The position numbers and the translations under genes were made by a program. Shown piece after piece: positions 17,228 to 24,021 of a stretch of 64,000 nt of DNA; positions within the stretch are counted from its first letter, which is position 1; each line of letters begins with the position of its first letter. The stretch lies in assembly GCF_041053105.1 (NCBI RefSeq), contig NZ_CP163444.1, positions 6,976,501 to 7,040,500 of the forward strand. The letters are read 5' to 3'. Under the pieces are notes generated by a model. That model ran no database searches and was not told the origin of the DNA. It saw only the letters and a program-made list of their open reading frames with translations. This stretch comes from Streptomyces sp. R44. GTDB taxonomy: Bacteria > Actinomycetota > Actinomycetes > Streptomycetales > Streptomycetaceae.

Positions 17228-18295
17228 ATGAGTCGTATCCGCCGCACCGGCCGTACCGACAGCGCCGCCGACCCCGAGCTCGGCAGGCGGCTCAGCAGGC
17301 GCGACATGCTGGGCGTCGCCGCCGGCGCGACCGCCGCCGCCCTCCTCGGCGCCGCGGCGCCCGCGGCGGCGGCCACCGCCGCCGACCCCGCGACCCAGGG
17401 GGAGGGGTCCGGCCGCCCCGTCCTGCCGCCGGGGCGCCTCGGCATCCAGCTCTACTCGCTGCGCGACAAGGTCGCCACCCTCGGCTTCGCCGCCGTCTTC
17501 GCCGAGCTGCAGAAGTACGGCTACGACGAGGTCGAGTACGCCGGATACGGCCAGGGCGCCGCCGGCCCGCTGACCCTCGCCGAGCTGAGGAGCCTCACCC
17601 GCGACCACGGGCTGCGGGCCATCGGCAGCCACGTCGGCTACTACGCGAACGACCCCGCCGCGTACACCTTCGCCCAGAACCTCGACCGGGTCCTCGACGA
17701 CGCCGCCGCCCTCGGCCTGGCGCACATCGGCACCGCCTCCGGCCCCTGGCGCTACGGCGCCACCGTGGACGGCTGGAAGCGCTGTGCCGAGGAGTTCAAC
17801 CGGTTCGGCGAGGCGGCGCGCGAGCGGGGCATGAAGTTCTACCAGCACAACCACTCGGAGGAGTTCTCCTTCGCCACAGACCGCCCCGACGTCCGGCTCT
17901 ACGACGTCCTCCTCGCCGAGACCGACCCCGAGCTCGTGCACCTGGAGATGGACGTCTTCTGGGCGTACGTCGGCCAGTACCGCTACTCGGTCCGCCCGGA
18001 CGGCACCCCCGCGCCGTTCGACCCCCTCGACTACGTCCTGGCCCAGCCGCAGCGCTATCCGCTCTTCCACGTGAAGGACGGGGACCGCGACGACTCGGTG
18101 GTGCCCTACGGCTACCGGATGACCGACGTGGGGGACGGGGACATCGACTACCGGCGCTTCATCTCCGCGGTCGACCGCACCCACCACGGCAGGAGCGGCC
18201 ACCACTGGCAGACGGAGCGCGACAACCCCGTCGACTCCCTGACCTTCGCGCGCAGGTCCAGCGCGCACCTCCACTCGCTGCGAGAGAAGGGCTGA
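17228..18295 (+). CDS. Tat-exported sugar phosphate isomerase/epimerase-like TIM-barrel protein
   Basis: This is a 355-residue secreted protein. The N-terminus has a long basic n-region, the Tat motif LSRRDMLGVAAG (about residues 22-33) and an Ala-rich cleavage region. The mature part is an AP_endonuc_2 barrel: LGIQLYSLRDKVATLGF, KYGYDEVEYAGYG, FYQHNHSEEFSF, HLEMDVFWAYVGQ and FHVKDGDRD carry the usual metal-ligand positions. RBS AAGGAG lies at 17212-17217. A secreted member close to the intracellular ones suggests an extracytoplasmic step on a sugar, perhaps a 3-keto-sugar. Co-regulation with the Ebo-type operon is possible (67-bp gap). Confidence 0.9.
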   Translation: MSRIRRTGRTDSAADPELGRRLSRRDMLGVAAGATAAALLGAAAPAAAATAADPATQGEGSGRPVLPPGRLGIQLYSLRDKVATLGFAAVFAELQKYGYDEVEYAGYGQGAAGPLTLAELRSLTRDHGLRAIGSHVGYYANDPAAYTFAQNLDRVLDDAAALGLAHIGTASGPWRYGATVDGWKRCAEEFNRFGEAARERGMKFYQHNHSEEFSFATDRPDVRLYDVLLAETDPELVHLEMDVFWAYVGQYRYSVRPDGTPAPFDPLDYVLAQPQRYPLFHVKDGDRDDSVVPYGYRMTDVGDGDIDYRRFISAVDRTHHGRSGHHWQTERDNPVDSLTFARRSSAHLHSLREKG

Positions 18296-18325
18296 CCGGG
18301 GGCGCGCGGCTCTCGTCACCCTGCG

Positions 18326-18404
18326 CGTACGGGGGCGAGCAACCCGTACGGGGGGTGGGGCGGTCCGGACCGGATCGCGGTCGATGAGGCCGTCCCACCC
18401 CACT
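18326..18404. terminator. Inverted repeats after the secreted isomerase gene
   Basis: CGTACGGG (18326-18333) pairs with CCCGTACG (18343-18350) across nine bases. A second imperfect pair, GGTGGGGCGG with the CCGTCCCACC region, extends to about 18402. Together they probably terminate the upstream transcript before tRNA-Leu. Confidence 0.55.
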
Positions 18405-18445
18405 GACCATGGAAAACGCTGGTGAAAGGCACCTCGAACCCCTGG

Positions 18446-18486
18446 TAGAGTTATCTCTGTCGCCGCGGGGGAAACCCCGGAGCGAC
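18446..18486 (+). promoter_or_regulatory. Candidate tRNA promoter -10 and leader hairpin
   Basis: TAGAGT at 18446-18451 resembles a -10 element; the -35 is weak. Directly after it GTCGC (18459-18463) pairs with GCGAC (18482-18486), closing an inner GGGG/CCCC stem with a GAAA loop. This is a plausible short 5' leader removed during tRNA processing. Confidence 0.35.
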
Positions 18487-18495
18487 AGACACCTT

Positions 18496-18583
18496 GTCCG
18501 GGTGGCGGAATGGCAGACGCGCTAGCTTGAGGTGCTAGTGCCCTTTATCGGGCGTGGGGGTTCAAGTCCCCCCTCGGACACCA
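18496..18583 (+). tRNA. tRNA-Leu (anticodon GAG), CCA encoded
   Basis: The acceptor stem GTCCGGG (18496-18502) pairs with CTCGGAC (18573-18579), with one G-T pair. The anticodon stem CTAGC/GCTAG encloses the loop TTGAGGT, giving anticodon GAG at 18529-18531. A long variable arm (TGCCCTTTATCGGGCG) identifies the class II leucine tRNA. The T-arm GGGGGTTCAAGTCCCCC and the encoded CCA (18581-18583) are intact. It reads CUC/CUU leucine codons. Confidence 0.97.
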
Positions 18584-18590
18584 CGTGAAA

Positions 18591-18619
18591 GTGCCGGTCG
18601 ATCTCGAATCGACCGGCAT
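18591..18619 (+). terminator. Terminator of tRNA-Leu
   Basis: GTGCCGGTCGAT (18591-18602) and ATCGACCGGCAT (18608-18619) form a 12-bp stem with one G-T pair around the loop CTCGA, followed by TTTCG. It starts eight bases after the tRNA CCA. Confidence 0.85.
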
Positions 18620-18685
18620 TTCGCGTTATCCACAGGTGGGGCATCGTCCGAGTTCAGAGGGGTGGACGGCGCCTATCCTGGGGGA

Positions 18686-19048
18686 GTGAACGAGAACATT
18701 CCTCCTTGCCCCCAGTGCTCCAGTGAGCACACGTACGAGATGAACAATCTGGTGGTGTGCCCGGAGTGCGGCCACGAGTGGGTTCCCGCCGCCGAGGGCG
18801 CGACCGGCTCCGCCGATGCCCCCGGGGAGCGTGTGATCAAGGACGCCGTCGGCAACGTGCTCAGTGACGGCGACACCGTGACCGTCGTCAAGGCGCTCAA
18901 GGTCAAGGGCAACCCGTCCGGCATCAAGGCCGGCACCAAGGTCCGCAACATACGCCTCGTCGACGGCGTCGACGGCCACGACATCGACTGCCGCATCGAC
19001 GGCTTCGGGGCGATGCAGCTCAAGTCGAGCGTGGTCAAGAAGGCCTGA
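18686..19048 (+). CDS. yjdM: YjdM/PhnA-family zinc-ribbon protein
   Basis: This 120-residue cytoplasmic protein has an N-terminal zinc ribbon (CPQCSS and CPECGHEW, about residues 7-33) and a C-terminal PhnA-like beta domain with the characteristic VIKDAVGNVLSDGDTVTVVK. The start is GTG at 18686, preceded by GGGGGAG; an upstream ATG in frame would overlap the tRNA terminator and is rejected. The family was once annotated as alkylphosphonate utilisation protein, but its function is not established. Length is typical. Confidence 0.92.
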   Translation: MNENIPPCPQCSSEHTYEMNNLVVCPECGHEWVPAAEGATGSADAPGERVIKDAVGNVLSDGDTVTVVKALKVKGNPSGIKAGTKVRNIRLVDGVDGHDIDCRIDGFGAMQLKSSVVKKA

Positions 19049-19149
19049 CGCGCCCCCGCCGTCCCCGGTCGCACTCACCGCGCGGGGGGCCCGCCACCGT
19101 CCTAGGCTGAGGTGATCGTGCGTCGCCCACCGAGCGGCGGAGGCATCCC

Positions 19150-19851
19150 ATGGCCGACGGCACCGACGGCAGCACCCCCTCAGGACCTCCCCCTTCCGGT
19201 CCACCCTCCGGGCCCCTGAGCGGCCCGCCCCCGCGGAGGCCCTCGGGGAGGTGGTTCCTCCTCGCCCTACTGATCGGCGGGATCGGCCTTGTCGTGGGCC
19301 TGGTCGGCATCCTCATGGGTGCGGGGGTTTTCGACGGCGGTGGGCGGGCCGAGGGGGAGACTCCGGGACCGGCGTCACCCTCGACGCCCGCATCGCGGAG
19401 TACCGGGACCACTCCATCTCCCGCACCGACAGCTCTGACCTCCGTCGACCGTGCGCACGCCTTCGGTGAGACGCAGAAGTACGCGGACGGGGTCGAGGTG
19501 ACGGTGTCCGTGCCGAGGACCTTCTCGCCTTCGCAGGGTGCATCGGGGCACAAGGAGGGGTACACGGCCGTGGTGGTGGACGTGGCCGTACGGAACGGCA
19601 CCGGCGAGCGGATCGACCTCGGGAGCGTCGTGGTGACGGGGCGGGACGCGGAGGGCCGGGAGCTCGCGCGCGTCTTCGACGCCGAGCCGCCGCCCGTGCT
19701 CGGGCTTCACGGCACCCTGCTTGCCGGACGCAAGGCCGTCGGCGGGTACGGCTTCGACCTGCCGCCCGGTTCGGCGAGGGAGGTCGACGTAGAGGTCGGC
19801 ATCGGTCCGGACGGCAGACCCTCCGCCTTCTGGAGCGGTCGGATCCCCTGA
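19150..19851 (+). CDS. Membrane-anchored protein with DUF4352-like extracellular domain
   Basis: This is a 233-residue protein. A Pro/Ser/Gly-rich cytoplasmic N-terminus (1-32) is followed by one transmembrane helix (about 34-58, LLALLIGGIGLVVGLVGILM). A Ser/Thr/Pro linker leads to an immunoglobulin-like domain (about 100-233) with the pattern VEVTVSVPRTF ... YTAVVVDVAVRNGT. DUF4352-type proteins are common in Streptomyces and have no assigned function. RBS GGAGG lies just upstream. The 3' end forms the first copy of a short repeat that continues into the intergenic region. Confidence 0.75.
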   Translation: MADGTDGSTPSGPPPSGPPSGPLSGPPPRRPSGRWFLLALLIGGIGLVVGLVGILMGAGVFDGGGRAEGETPGPASPSTPASRSTGTTPSPAPTALTSVDRAHAFGETQKYADGVEVTVSVPRTFSPSQGASGHKEGYTAVVVDVAVRNGTGERIDLGSVVVTGRDAEGRELARVFDAEPPPVLGLHGTLLAGRKAVGGYGFDLPPGSAREVDVEVGIGPDGRPSAFWSGRIP

Positions 19852-19938
19852 CGTGACGCCTTTCCGCCTTCTGGAGCGGTCGGATCCCCGACGTGACGCC
19901 TTTCCGCCTCTTGGAGCGGTCGGATCCGCCGACCGACG
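19823..19938. repeat. About 41-bp tandem repeat spanning a gene 3' end
   Basis: Copies start at 19823, 19864 and 19904 (spacings 41 and 40); each contains GGAGCGGTCGGATCC. The first copy encodes the C-terminus and stop of the membrane protein. The others lie between it and the convergent methyltransferase gene. Confidence 0.88.
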
Positions 19939-19946
19939 TGTCGCCC

Positions 19947-20657
19947 CTACGCCTTCCGTGCCACCACGAGCCTGCAATGCGGGCTGCCGTCCTCGCGGTG
20001 GCCCAGGGGTTCGATCGGGACGAGAGTGACCTCGAAGCCCGCGTCCTCCAGGCGGGTGCGGACGTCCGCGAGGCGGAAGGTGCGGTAGTACATGACGAAC
20101 GGGGGGCGCCAGACGGCGTTCCTCAGGCGCATCGCCGTGTCGAAGCCCCACAGGGTCCAGTAGAGGCGGGAGCCCACCGGGGGTGGGGCCGGGAGGGGGA
20201 AGGCGAAGGTGCCGCCGGGGCGGAGGGCGGCGTGGACCTGGGTGAAGAGGGTGCGCTGGGCCGCCGGGAGGAAGTGGCCGAAGGCGCCGAAGCTGACCGC
20301 CAGGTCGAAGACCGGGGCGAAGGGGAGTGCGAGGGCGTCGGCGCGGACCAGGTCGGCGGTCGGGTGGGCGTTCCGGGCCCGGGTGAGCATGCCCGTACTG
20401 AAGTCGACGCCCGTGACGCGGCCCGCGCAGACGGAGCGGAGGACGCCGAGGCCGGCGCCGGTTCCGCAGCAGACGTCGAGGCCGGAGTCGAAGGGCCCGA
20501 GGGTCTCCAGGGTGTCGGCGACCGCGGTCAGGAGCCGGTCGGAGGTGCGGAACGGGGTCGCGTCGAATTTGTTCGCGAGCAGGTCGTAGCCGTGCTCGAC
20601 CGAGGAGAGGGCCTGGACGGTCAGCTCGCGGAGGCTGGGGCCCTGCGGGGTGAACAT
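19947..20657 (-). CDS. Class I SAM-dependent methyltransferase
   Basis: This 236-residue cytoplasmic methyltransferase has motif I LDVCCGTGAGLGVL (about residues 60-73), the acidic post-I region GVDFSTGM and the motif LRPGGTFAFPLP, all diagnostic of the UbiE/Methyltransf_11 fold. The substrate is not recognisable. It lies on the same strand as the ATP-binding and hypothetical genes upstream, with a 100-base gap. It converges with the membrane-protein gene. Confidence 0.88.
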   Translation of the reverse strand: MFTPQGPSLRELTVQALSSVEHGYDLLANKFDATPFRTSDRLLTAVADTLETLGPFDSGLDVCCGTGAGLGVLRSVCAGRVTGVDFSTGMLTRARNAHPTADLVRADALALPFAPVFDLAVSFGAFGHFLPAAQRTLFTQVHAALRPGGTFAFPLPAPPPVGSRLYWTLWGFDTAMRLRNAVWRPPFVMYYRTFRLADVRTRLEDAGFEVTLVPIEPLGHREDGSPHCRLVVARKA

Positions 20658-20757
20658 GGCATCGAGCCTAGGGGTTTCCCGCCGGTCGCGCGGGGGCTCG
20701 GGGTGGAGAGGCCTCGGTCGGGTGATCCTTCCGTGCCGTCATCACCAACCGTATGTG

Positions 20758-21264
20758 TCAGAGCGCGCTGCGTACCGGCGGTGCCGGCCATGATGGGGCG
20801 ATGCCCGTGAGCTGGCAGACGAGGAGGTAGAGGGGGATCGGCGGGGTGTAGGGGGAGGTGCCGTCGGGGTGGTGGATGAGGCGGGGGCCGCGGTCCGGGA
20901 TCTCGGCGCCGGGGGCGTAGCAGGCGGGCAGGGGCCAGGTGAGGTCGTGGTCGGAGCCGGCGGGGACGAGCCACCACCACCAGTCGGAGTCGGCGTAGAT
21001 GCAGCCCTTGGCGGGGAGCCGGGAGAGGATCTTGAAGCCGAAGCGGGCGGGGACGCCGACGGCGTCGCAGCCGAGGCCGGTGTGGAGTCCGACGGGGACG
21101 GTGAGGCGGGTGGCGCCGAGTTCTGCTGCCCGGGTCGGGGGGCGGAGGGGTTCCGGTGAGCGGCGCTGGGCCGGGACGGCGGTGTCGCCCGGGCGGAGGG
21201 CCGGGCGGCCGGTGGCGTCGGGGGACCTGAGGCTGCGCGGGATGATGCGGAGGGACCTCAGCAC
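20758..21264 (-). CDS. Hypothetical protein coupled to an anti-sigma-type ATPase
   Basis: This 168-residue protein has no domain that I recognise. The C-terminal half contains GLGCDAVGVPARFGFKILSR, a tryptophan cluster DWWWWLVPAGSD and YTPPIPLYLLVCQLTG, while the N-terminal 45 residues are Arg/Pro-rich and probably disordered. The GTG start overlaps the stop of the upstream ATP-binding gene (GTGCTGA), so the two are translationally coupled. Coupling suggests that it works with the ATPase in the adjacent XRE/DUF397 regulatory locus. No function is claimed. Confidence 0.75.
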   Translation of the reverse strand: MLRSLRIIPRSLRSPDATGRPALRPGDTAVPAQRRSPEPLRPPTRAAELGATRLTVPVGLHTGLGCDAVGVPARFGFKILSRLPAKGCIYADSDWWWWLVPAGSDHDLTWPLPACYAPGAEIPDRGPRLIHHPDGTSPYTPPIPLYLLVCQLTGIAPSWPAPPVRSAL

Positions 21265-21713
21265 GGTTCCCCCATGCCGTGGGCGAGTTCCGCCCAGACG
21301 ATCTGCGCGGTGCCGTGGCCGGTGCGGTCGGCGCCCCAGGCGGTGCAGAGGGCGTCGACGATGAGGAGGCCGCGGCCGCGTTCCTCCTCGCCGCAGTCGC
21401 GTATGCGCGGTCCGGCGGGGCCGCCCTCGTCCCGTACGGCTATCCGCAGGGTGTCCTCGCCTTCGCGGAGTTCGCAGACGATGCGGTCGCTCGCGGTGTG
21501 TACGACGGCGTTGGTGACGAGTTCGGAGACGACGAGGGCGACGGTGTCGCGTATCTCGGGGTCGCAGCCCCAGAGGATGAGCCGTTCCTCGGCGAGTCTG
21601 CGGGCGCGGGCGACGGAGGCGGTGAGGGCCGGGAGTTCGAAGGCGAAGCGGCGGACGGGATCGGTGTGCTGCTGTGGGCGCTGGGCCATGACCCGAGGGG
21701 CTCGCGGGCTCAT
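21258..21713 (-). CDS. ATP-binding protein, anti-sigma factor / SpoIIAB-like HATPase
   Basis: This 151-residue cytoplasmic histidine-kinase-like ATPase has the N-box VVSELVTNAVVHTAS (with the Mg-binding Asn), the G1 box VRDEGG and the G2 box ERGRGLLIVDALC. Such short proteins act as anti-sigma or signalling kinases. It is divergent from the XRE regulator at 21961 and is followed by a coupled hypothetical gene. The start chosen is the ATG at 21713; the ATG at 21689 is an alternative. The set matches the WhiJ-associated loci that are abundant in Streptomyces. Confidence 0.88.
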   Translation of the reverse strand: MSPRAPRVMAQRPQQHTDPVRRFAFELPALTASVARARRLAEERLILWGCDPEIRDTVALVVSELVTNAVVHTASDRIVCELREGEDTLRIAVRDEGGPAGPRIRDCGEEERGRGLLIVDALCTAWGADRTGHGTAQIVWAELAHGMGEPC

Positions 21714-21860
21714 GAGACCTGAGGGCTGCGCGTTACCAGAAGCCACGACCGGTTCCTCACAACAGTGGGCAGGACTGCCGTACGGCGCTGTCGCCGTGGC
21801 GCGGTGGCGCACGGCGGCAGCGTGTACTGGTTCACCGGAACACTGTCCTCCTGAGTCGGA

Positions 21861-21896
21861 CACTTGGCAAGTGGCACTCTGAAAATTGCAGAGTGC
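21861..21896. promoter_or_regulatory. Two abutting palindromes between ATPase and XRE genes
   Basis: CACTTGGCAAGTG (21861-21873) is a perfect palindrome around one base. It is followed immediately by GCACTCTG (21874-21881) and CAGAGTGC (21889-21896), perfect arms around AAAATTG. They lie 65-100 bases before the XRE regulator start and 148 bases from the divergent ATPase start. They are likely operators for the regulator encoded next door; this is inferred from symmetry and position. Confidence 0.6.
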
Positions 21897-21960
21897 TGTG
21901 TTCTCTCTGGCCCGGCTTCGTGGCACACTCGTCGAAACAGTGCGTCGGGGAGGTCTGAGA

Positions 21961-22836
21961 GTGAGCGAGCCGCGGTCCGCCCCGACGGTGGGACAGGTCG
22001 TCCTCGGAAAGCGTCTGCAGGACCTGCGCGAGCGGGCCGGCATGAAGCGGGAAGAGGCGGCGAAGATCCTGCGGGTGGCCCCGGCCACCGTCCGGCGGAT
22101 GGAGACCGCCGAGGTCGCGCTGAAGATTCCGTACGTGCAGCTCCTGTTGAAGGAGTACGGGATCACGGACTCCGAGGCCGAGGGCTTCGTCGCCCTCGCG
22201 GAGGAGGCCAACCTCCCCGGCTGGTGGCAGCGGTTCCATGACGTGCTGCCCGGCTGGTTCTCCATGTACGTCAGCCTGGAGGGGGCCGCGAGCCTCATCC
22301 GGGCCTATGAACCCCAGTTCGTCCCCGGTCTGCTCCAGACCGAGGAGTACGCCCGCGCCATTCTGCGCAGCGGGGCGGTCGGTGCCGGCAGCGATGCCGG
22401 CAAGGACGAGGACGCCGAGCGCCATGTAGCCCTGCGGATGGAGCGCCAGTCCCTCTTGACCAGGGACGACGCCCCGAAGTTCTGGGTGATCATGGACGAG
22501 ACGGTGTTCCGCCGACCGGTCGGCGACGGGCCCGAAGTGATGCGCGACCAGCTCGACCGGCTGCTCGAAGCGTCAGAGCTGCCGAACGTCACCCTGCAGA
22601 TCGCGGAGTTCGCGTCCGGCCACCATCCCGGCACCTACGGGCCGTTCGTCCTCTTCCGCTTCGCCATGCCCGAACTCCCGGACATGGTCTACAGCGAGTA
22701 CCTGACCGGCGCCGTCTACCTCGACGCGCGTCCCGAGGTGGCATCCCACCTGGAGGTCATGGACCGCATGGCGGCGCAGGCCGCGACTGCACAACGCACG
22801 AAGGAGATTCTCCGGAATCTCCGCAAGGAGCTGTGA
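21961..22836 (+). CDS. XRE-family regulator with DUF5753 (WhiJ-like)
   Basis: This 291-residue protein has an N-terminal helix-turn-helix (about residues 15-70; GKRLQDLRERAGMKREEAAKIL) and a DUF5753 domain (about 100-285; AYEPQFVPGLLQTEEYARA). These proteins are DNA-binding regulators of development and antibiotic production, commonly paired with DUF397 proteins. The GTG at 21961 was chosen because GGGGAGG stands before it. The DUF397 gene follows directly after the stop. Confidence 0.93.
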   Translation: MSEPRSAPTVGQVVLGKRLQDLRERAGMKREEAAKILRVAPATVRRMETAEVALKIPYVQLLLKEYGITDSEAEGFVALAEEANLPGWWQRFHDVLPGWFSMYVSLEGAASLIRAYEPQFVPGLLQTEEYARAILRSGAVGAGSDAGKDEDAERHVALRMERQSLLTRDDAPKFWVIMDETVFRRPVGDGPEVMRDQLDRLLEASELPNVTLQIAEFASGHHPGTYGPFVLFRFAMPELPDMVYSEYLTGAVYLDARPEVASHLEVMDRMAAQAATAQRTKEILRNLRKEL

Positions 22837-23073
22837 ATGGATCGCATATACAACGGCATGCCCGCCGCTGAGCTCGGTGCCGAGGGTTGGCACAAGCCCT
22901 GGAGCGGCGGGAACGGGGGCAACTGCGTGGAGGCCATGAAGCTGGCCGACGGCAGAGTCGCCGTGCGACAGTCCGCAGACCCTGAAGGACCAGCGCTCAT
23001 CTACACCCACGGGGAGATCGCCGCTTTCATCCAGGGCGCCAAATCCGGCCAGGCTGACTTTCTGCTCACCTGA
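22837..23073 (+). CDS. DUF397 small protein (WhiJ-associated)
   Basis: This 78-residue protein of the DUF397 family has the core WSGGNGGNCVEAMKLADGRVAVRQSADPEGP, shown here only as the recognisable region of residues 22-53. It starts at the base after the XRE regulator stop, with its RBS (AAGGAG) inside that gene. Family members are thought to bind and modulate the partner regulator; the biochemical role is unknown. Confidence 0.92.
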   Translation: MDRIYNGMPAAELGAEGWHKPWSGGNGGNCVEAMKLADGRVAVRQSADPEGPALIYTHGEIAAFIQGAKSGQADFLLT

Positions 23074-23147
23074 CCCCTTCCATCCCACGCCTACCATCGC
23101 GTAACTCTTGTTGCTGTGCCACCCGTTCGTCCCGACCAGGAGAGCCG

Positions 23148-23954
23148 ATGACCCAGGACCCCACATCCGTGAGGATCGACACCAGCAAGCCGCATCCCGC
23201 GCGCATGTACGACTGGTTCCTGGGCGGCAAGGACAACTACCCGGTCGACGAGGCGATGGCACGCCAGCTGCTCACCGTCGACGCCCGGGGCCGGGACATG
23301 GCCCGCGTCAACCGGGCCTTCATGCACCGTGCCATCCGCTGGCTCAGCGCCCACGGCGTCCGCCAGTACCTGGACGTCGGCACGGGCATCCCGACCGAGC
23401 CCAACCTGCACCAGATCGCGCAGGAGGCCGCGCCGGAGTCCCGCATCGTCTACTGCGACAACGACCCGATCGTGCTCGCGCACGCGGCCGCCCTGCTGCG
23501 CTCGACCCCGGAGGGGGCCACCGAGTACATCCAGGCGGACGCCCGCGAGCCCGAGATCATCCTCGAAAGGGCCGGAAAGGTCCTTGACTTCGACCAGCCC
23601 ATCGCGCTGTCGATGCTCGCCCTTCTGCACTTCGTGGGGGACGAGGACGGCGCGTACGAACTGGTCTCCAAGATCGTCGAGAAGCTCGCGCCGGGCAGCT
23701 ACCTCGTCCTCTCCCATGTCACCGGGGACTTCGACCCCGAGGGCGCGGCGAAGGCGAGTGCCATGTACAAGGCGCGCGGGCTGACCCTGCGGCCCCGCTC
23801 GCGCGACGAGCTGGCCGCGTTCTTCGAGGGCCTCGAGTTCGTCGAGCCCGGCGTCTCGCTCACCGCCGACTGGCACCCGGAGCTGGGCGAGCCCGTCCCG
23901 GTCCAGGGCGACGACCCCATCCCGGGGTGGGCCGCGGTGGCCCGCAAGCCCTGA
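23148..23954 (+). CDS. DUF574-family SAM-dependent methyltransferase
   Basis: This 268-residue protein shows the DUF574 (Methyltransf_19) pattern. The N-terminus is IDTSKPHPARMYDWFLGGKDNYPVDE, and the SAM-binding region is QYLDVGTGIPTEPNLHQIAQ (about 76-95) with the acidic VYCDNDPIVLAHA. This family is strongly expanded in Streptomyces and often sits near XRE/DUF397 loci. Its substrate is unknown. RBS GGAGAG lies just upstream. A strong terminator follows. Confidence 0.93.
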   Translation: MTQDPTSVRIDTSKPHPARMYDWFLGGKDNYPVDEAMARQLLTVDARGRDMARVNRAFMHRAIRWLSAHGVRQYLDVGTGIPTEPNLHQIAQEAAPESRIVYCDNDPIVLAHAAALLRSTPEGATEYIQADAREPEIILERAGKVLDFDQPIALSMLALLHFVGDEDGAYELVSKIVEKLAPGSYLVLSHVTGDFDPEGAAKASAMYKARGLTLRPRSRDELAAFFEGLEFVEPGVSLTADWHPELGEPVPVQGDDPIPGWAAVARKP

Positions 23955-23973
23955 CCCGACCCGCGTACGCGAC

Positions 23974-24000
23974 GGGCCCGCCGACACCGTCGGCGGGCCC
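23974..24000. terminator. Bidirectional stem-loop terminator
   Basis: GGGCCCGCCGA (23974-23984) is perfectly complementary to TCGGCGGGCCC (23990-24000) around CACCG. A T-containing tail (CTCCTCGTCC) follows. It lies between the convergent methyltransferase and M64 peptidase genes. Confidence 0.88.
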
Positions 24001-24021
24001 CTCCTCGTCCGACGGCTACGG

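Noticed and set aside
18496..18583. tRNA-Leu as integration site of a mobile element
   Set aside because: No integrase gene and no second copy of the tRNA 3' end was noticed nearby, and flanking genes look chromosomal.
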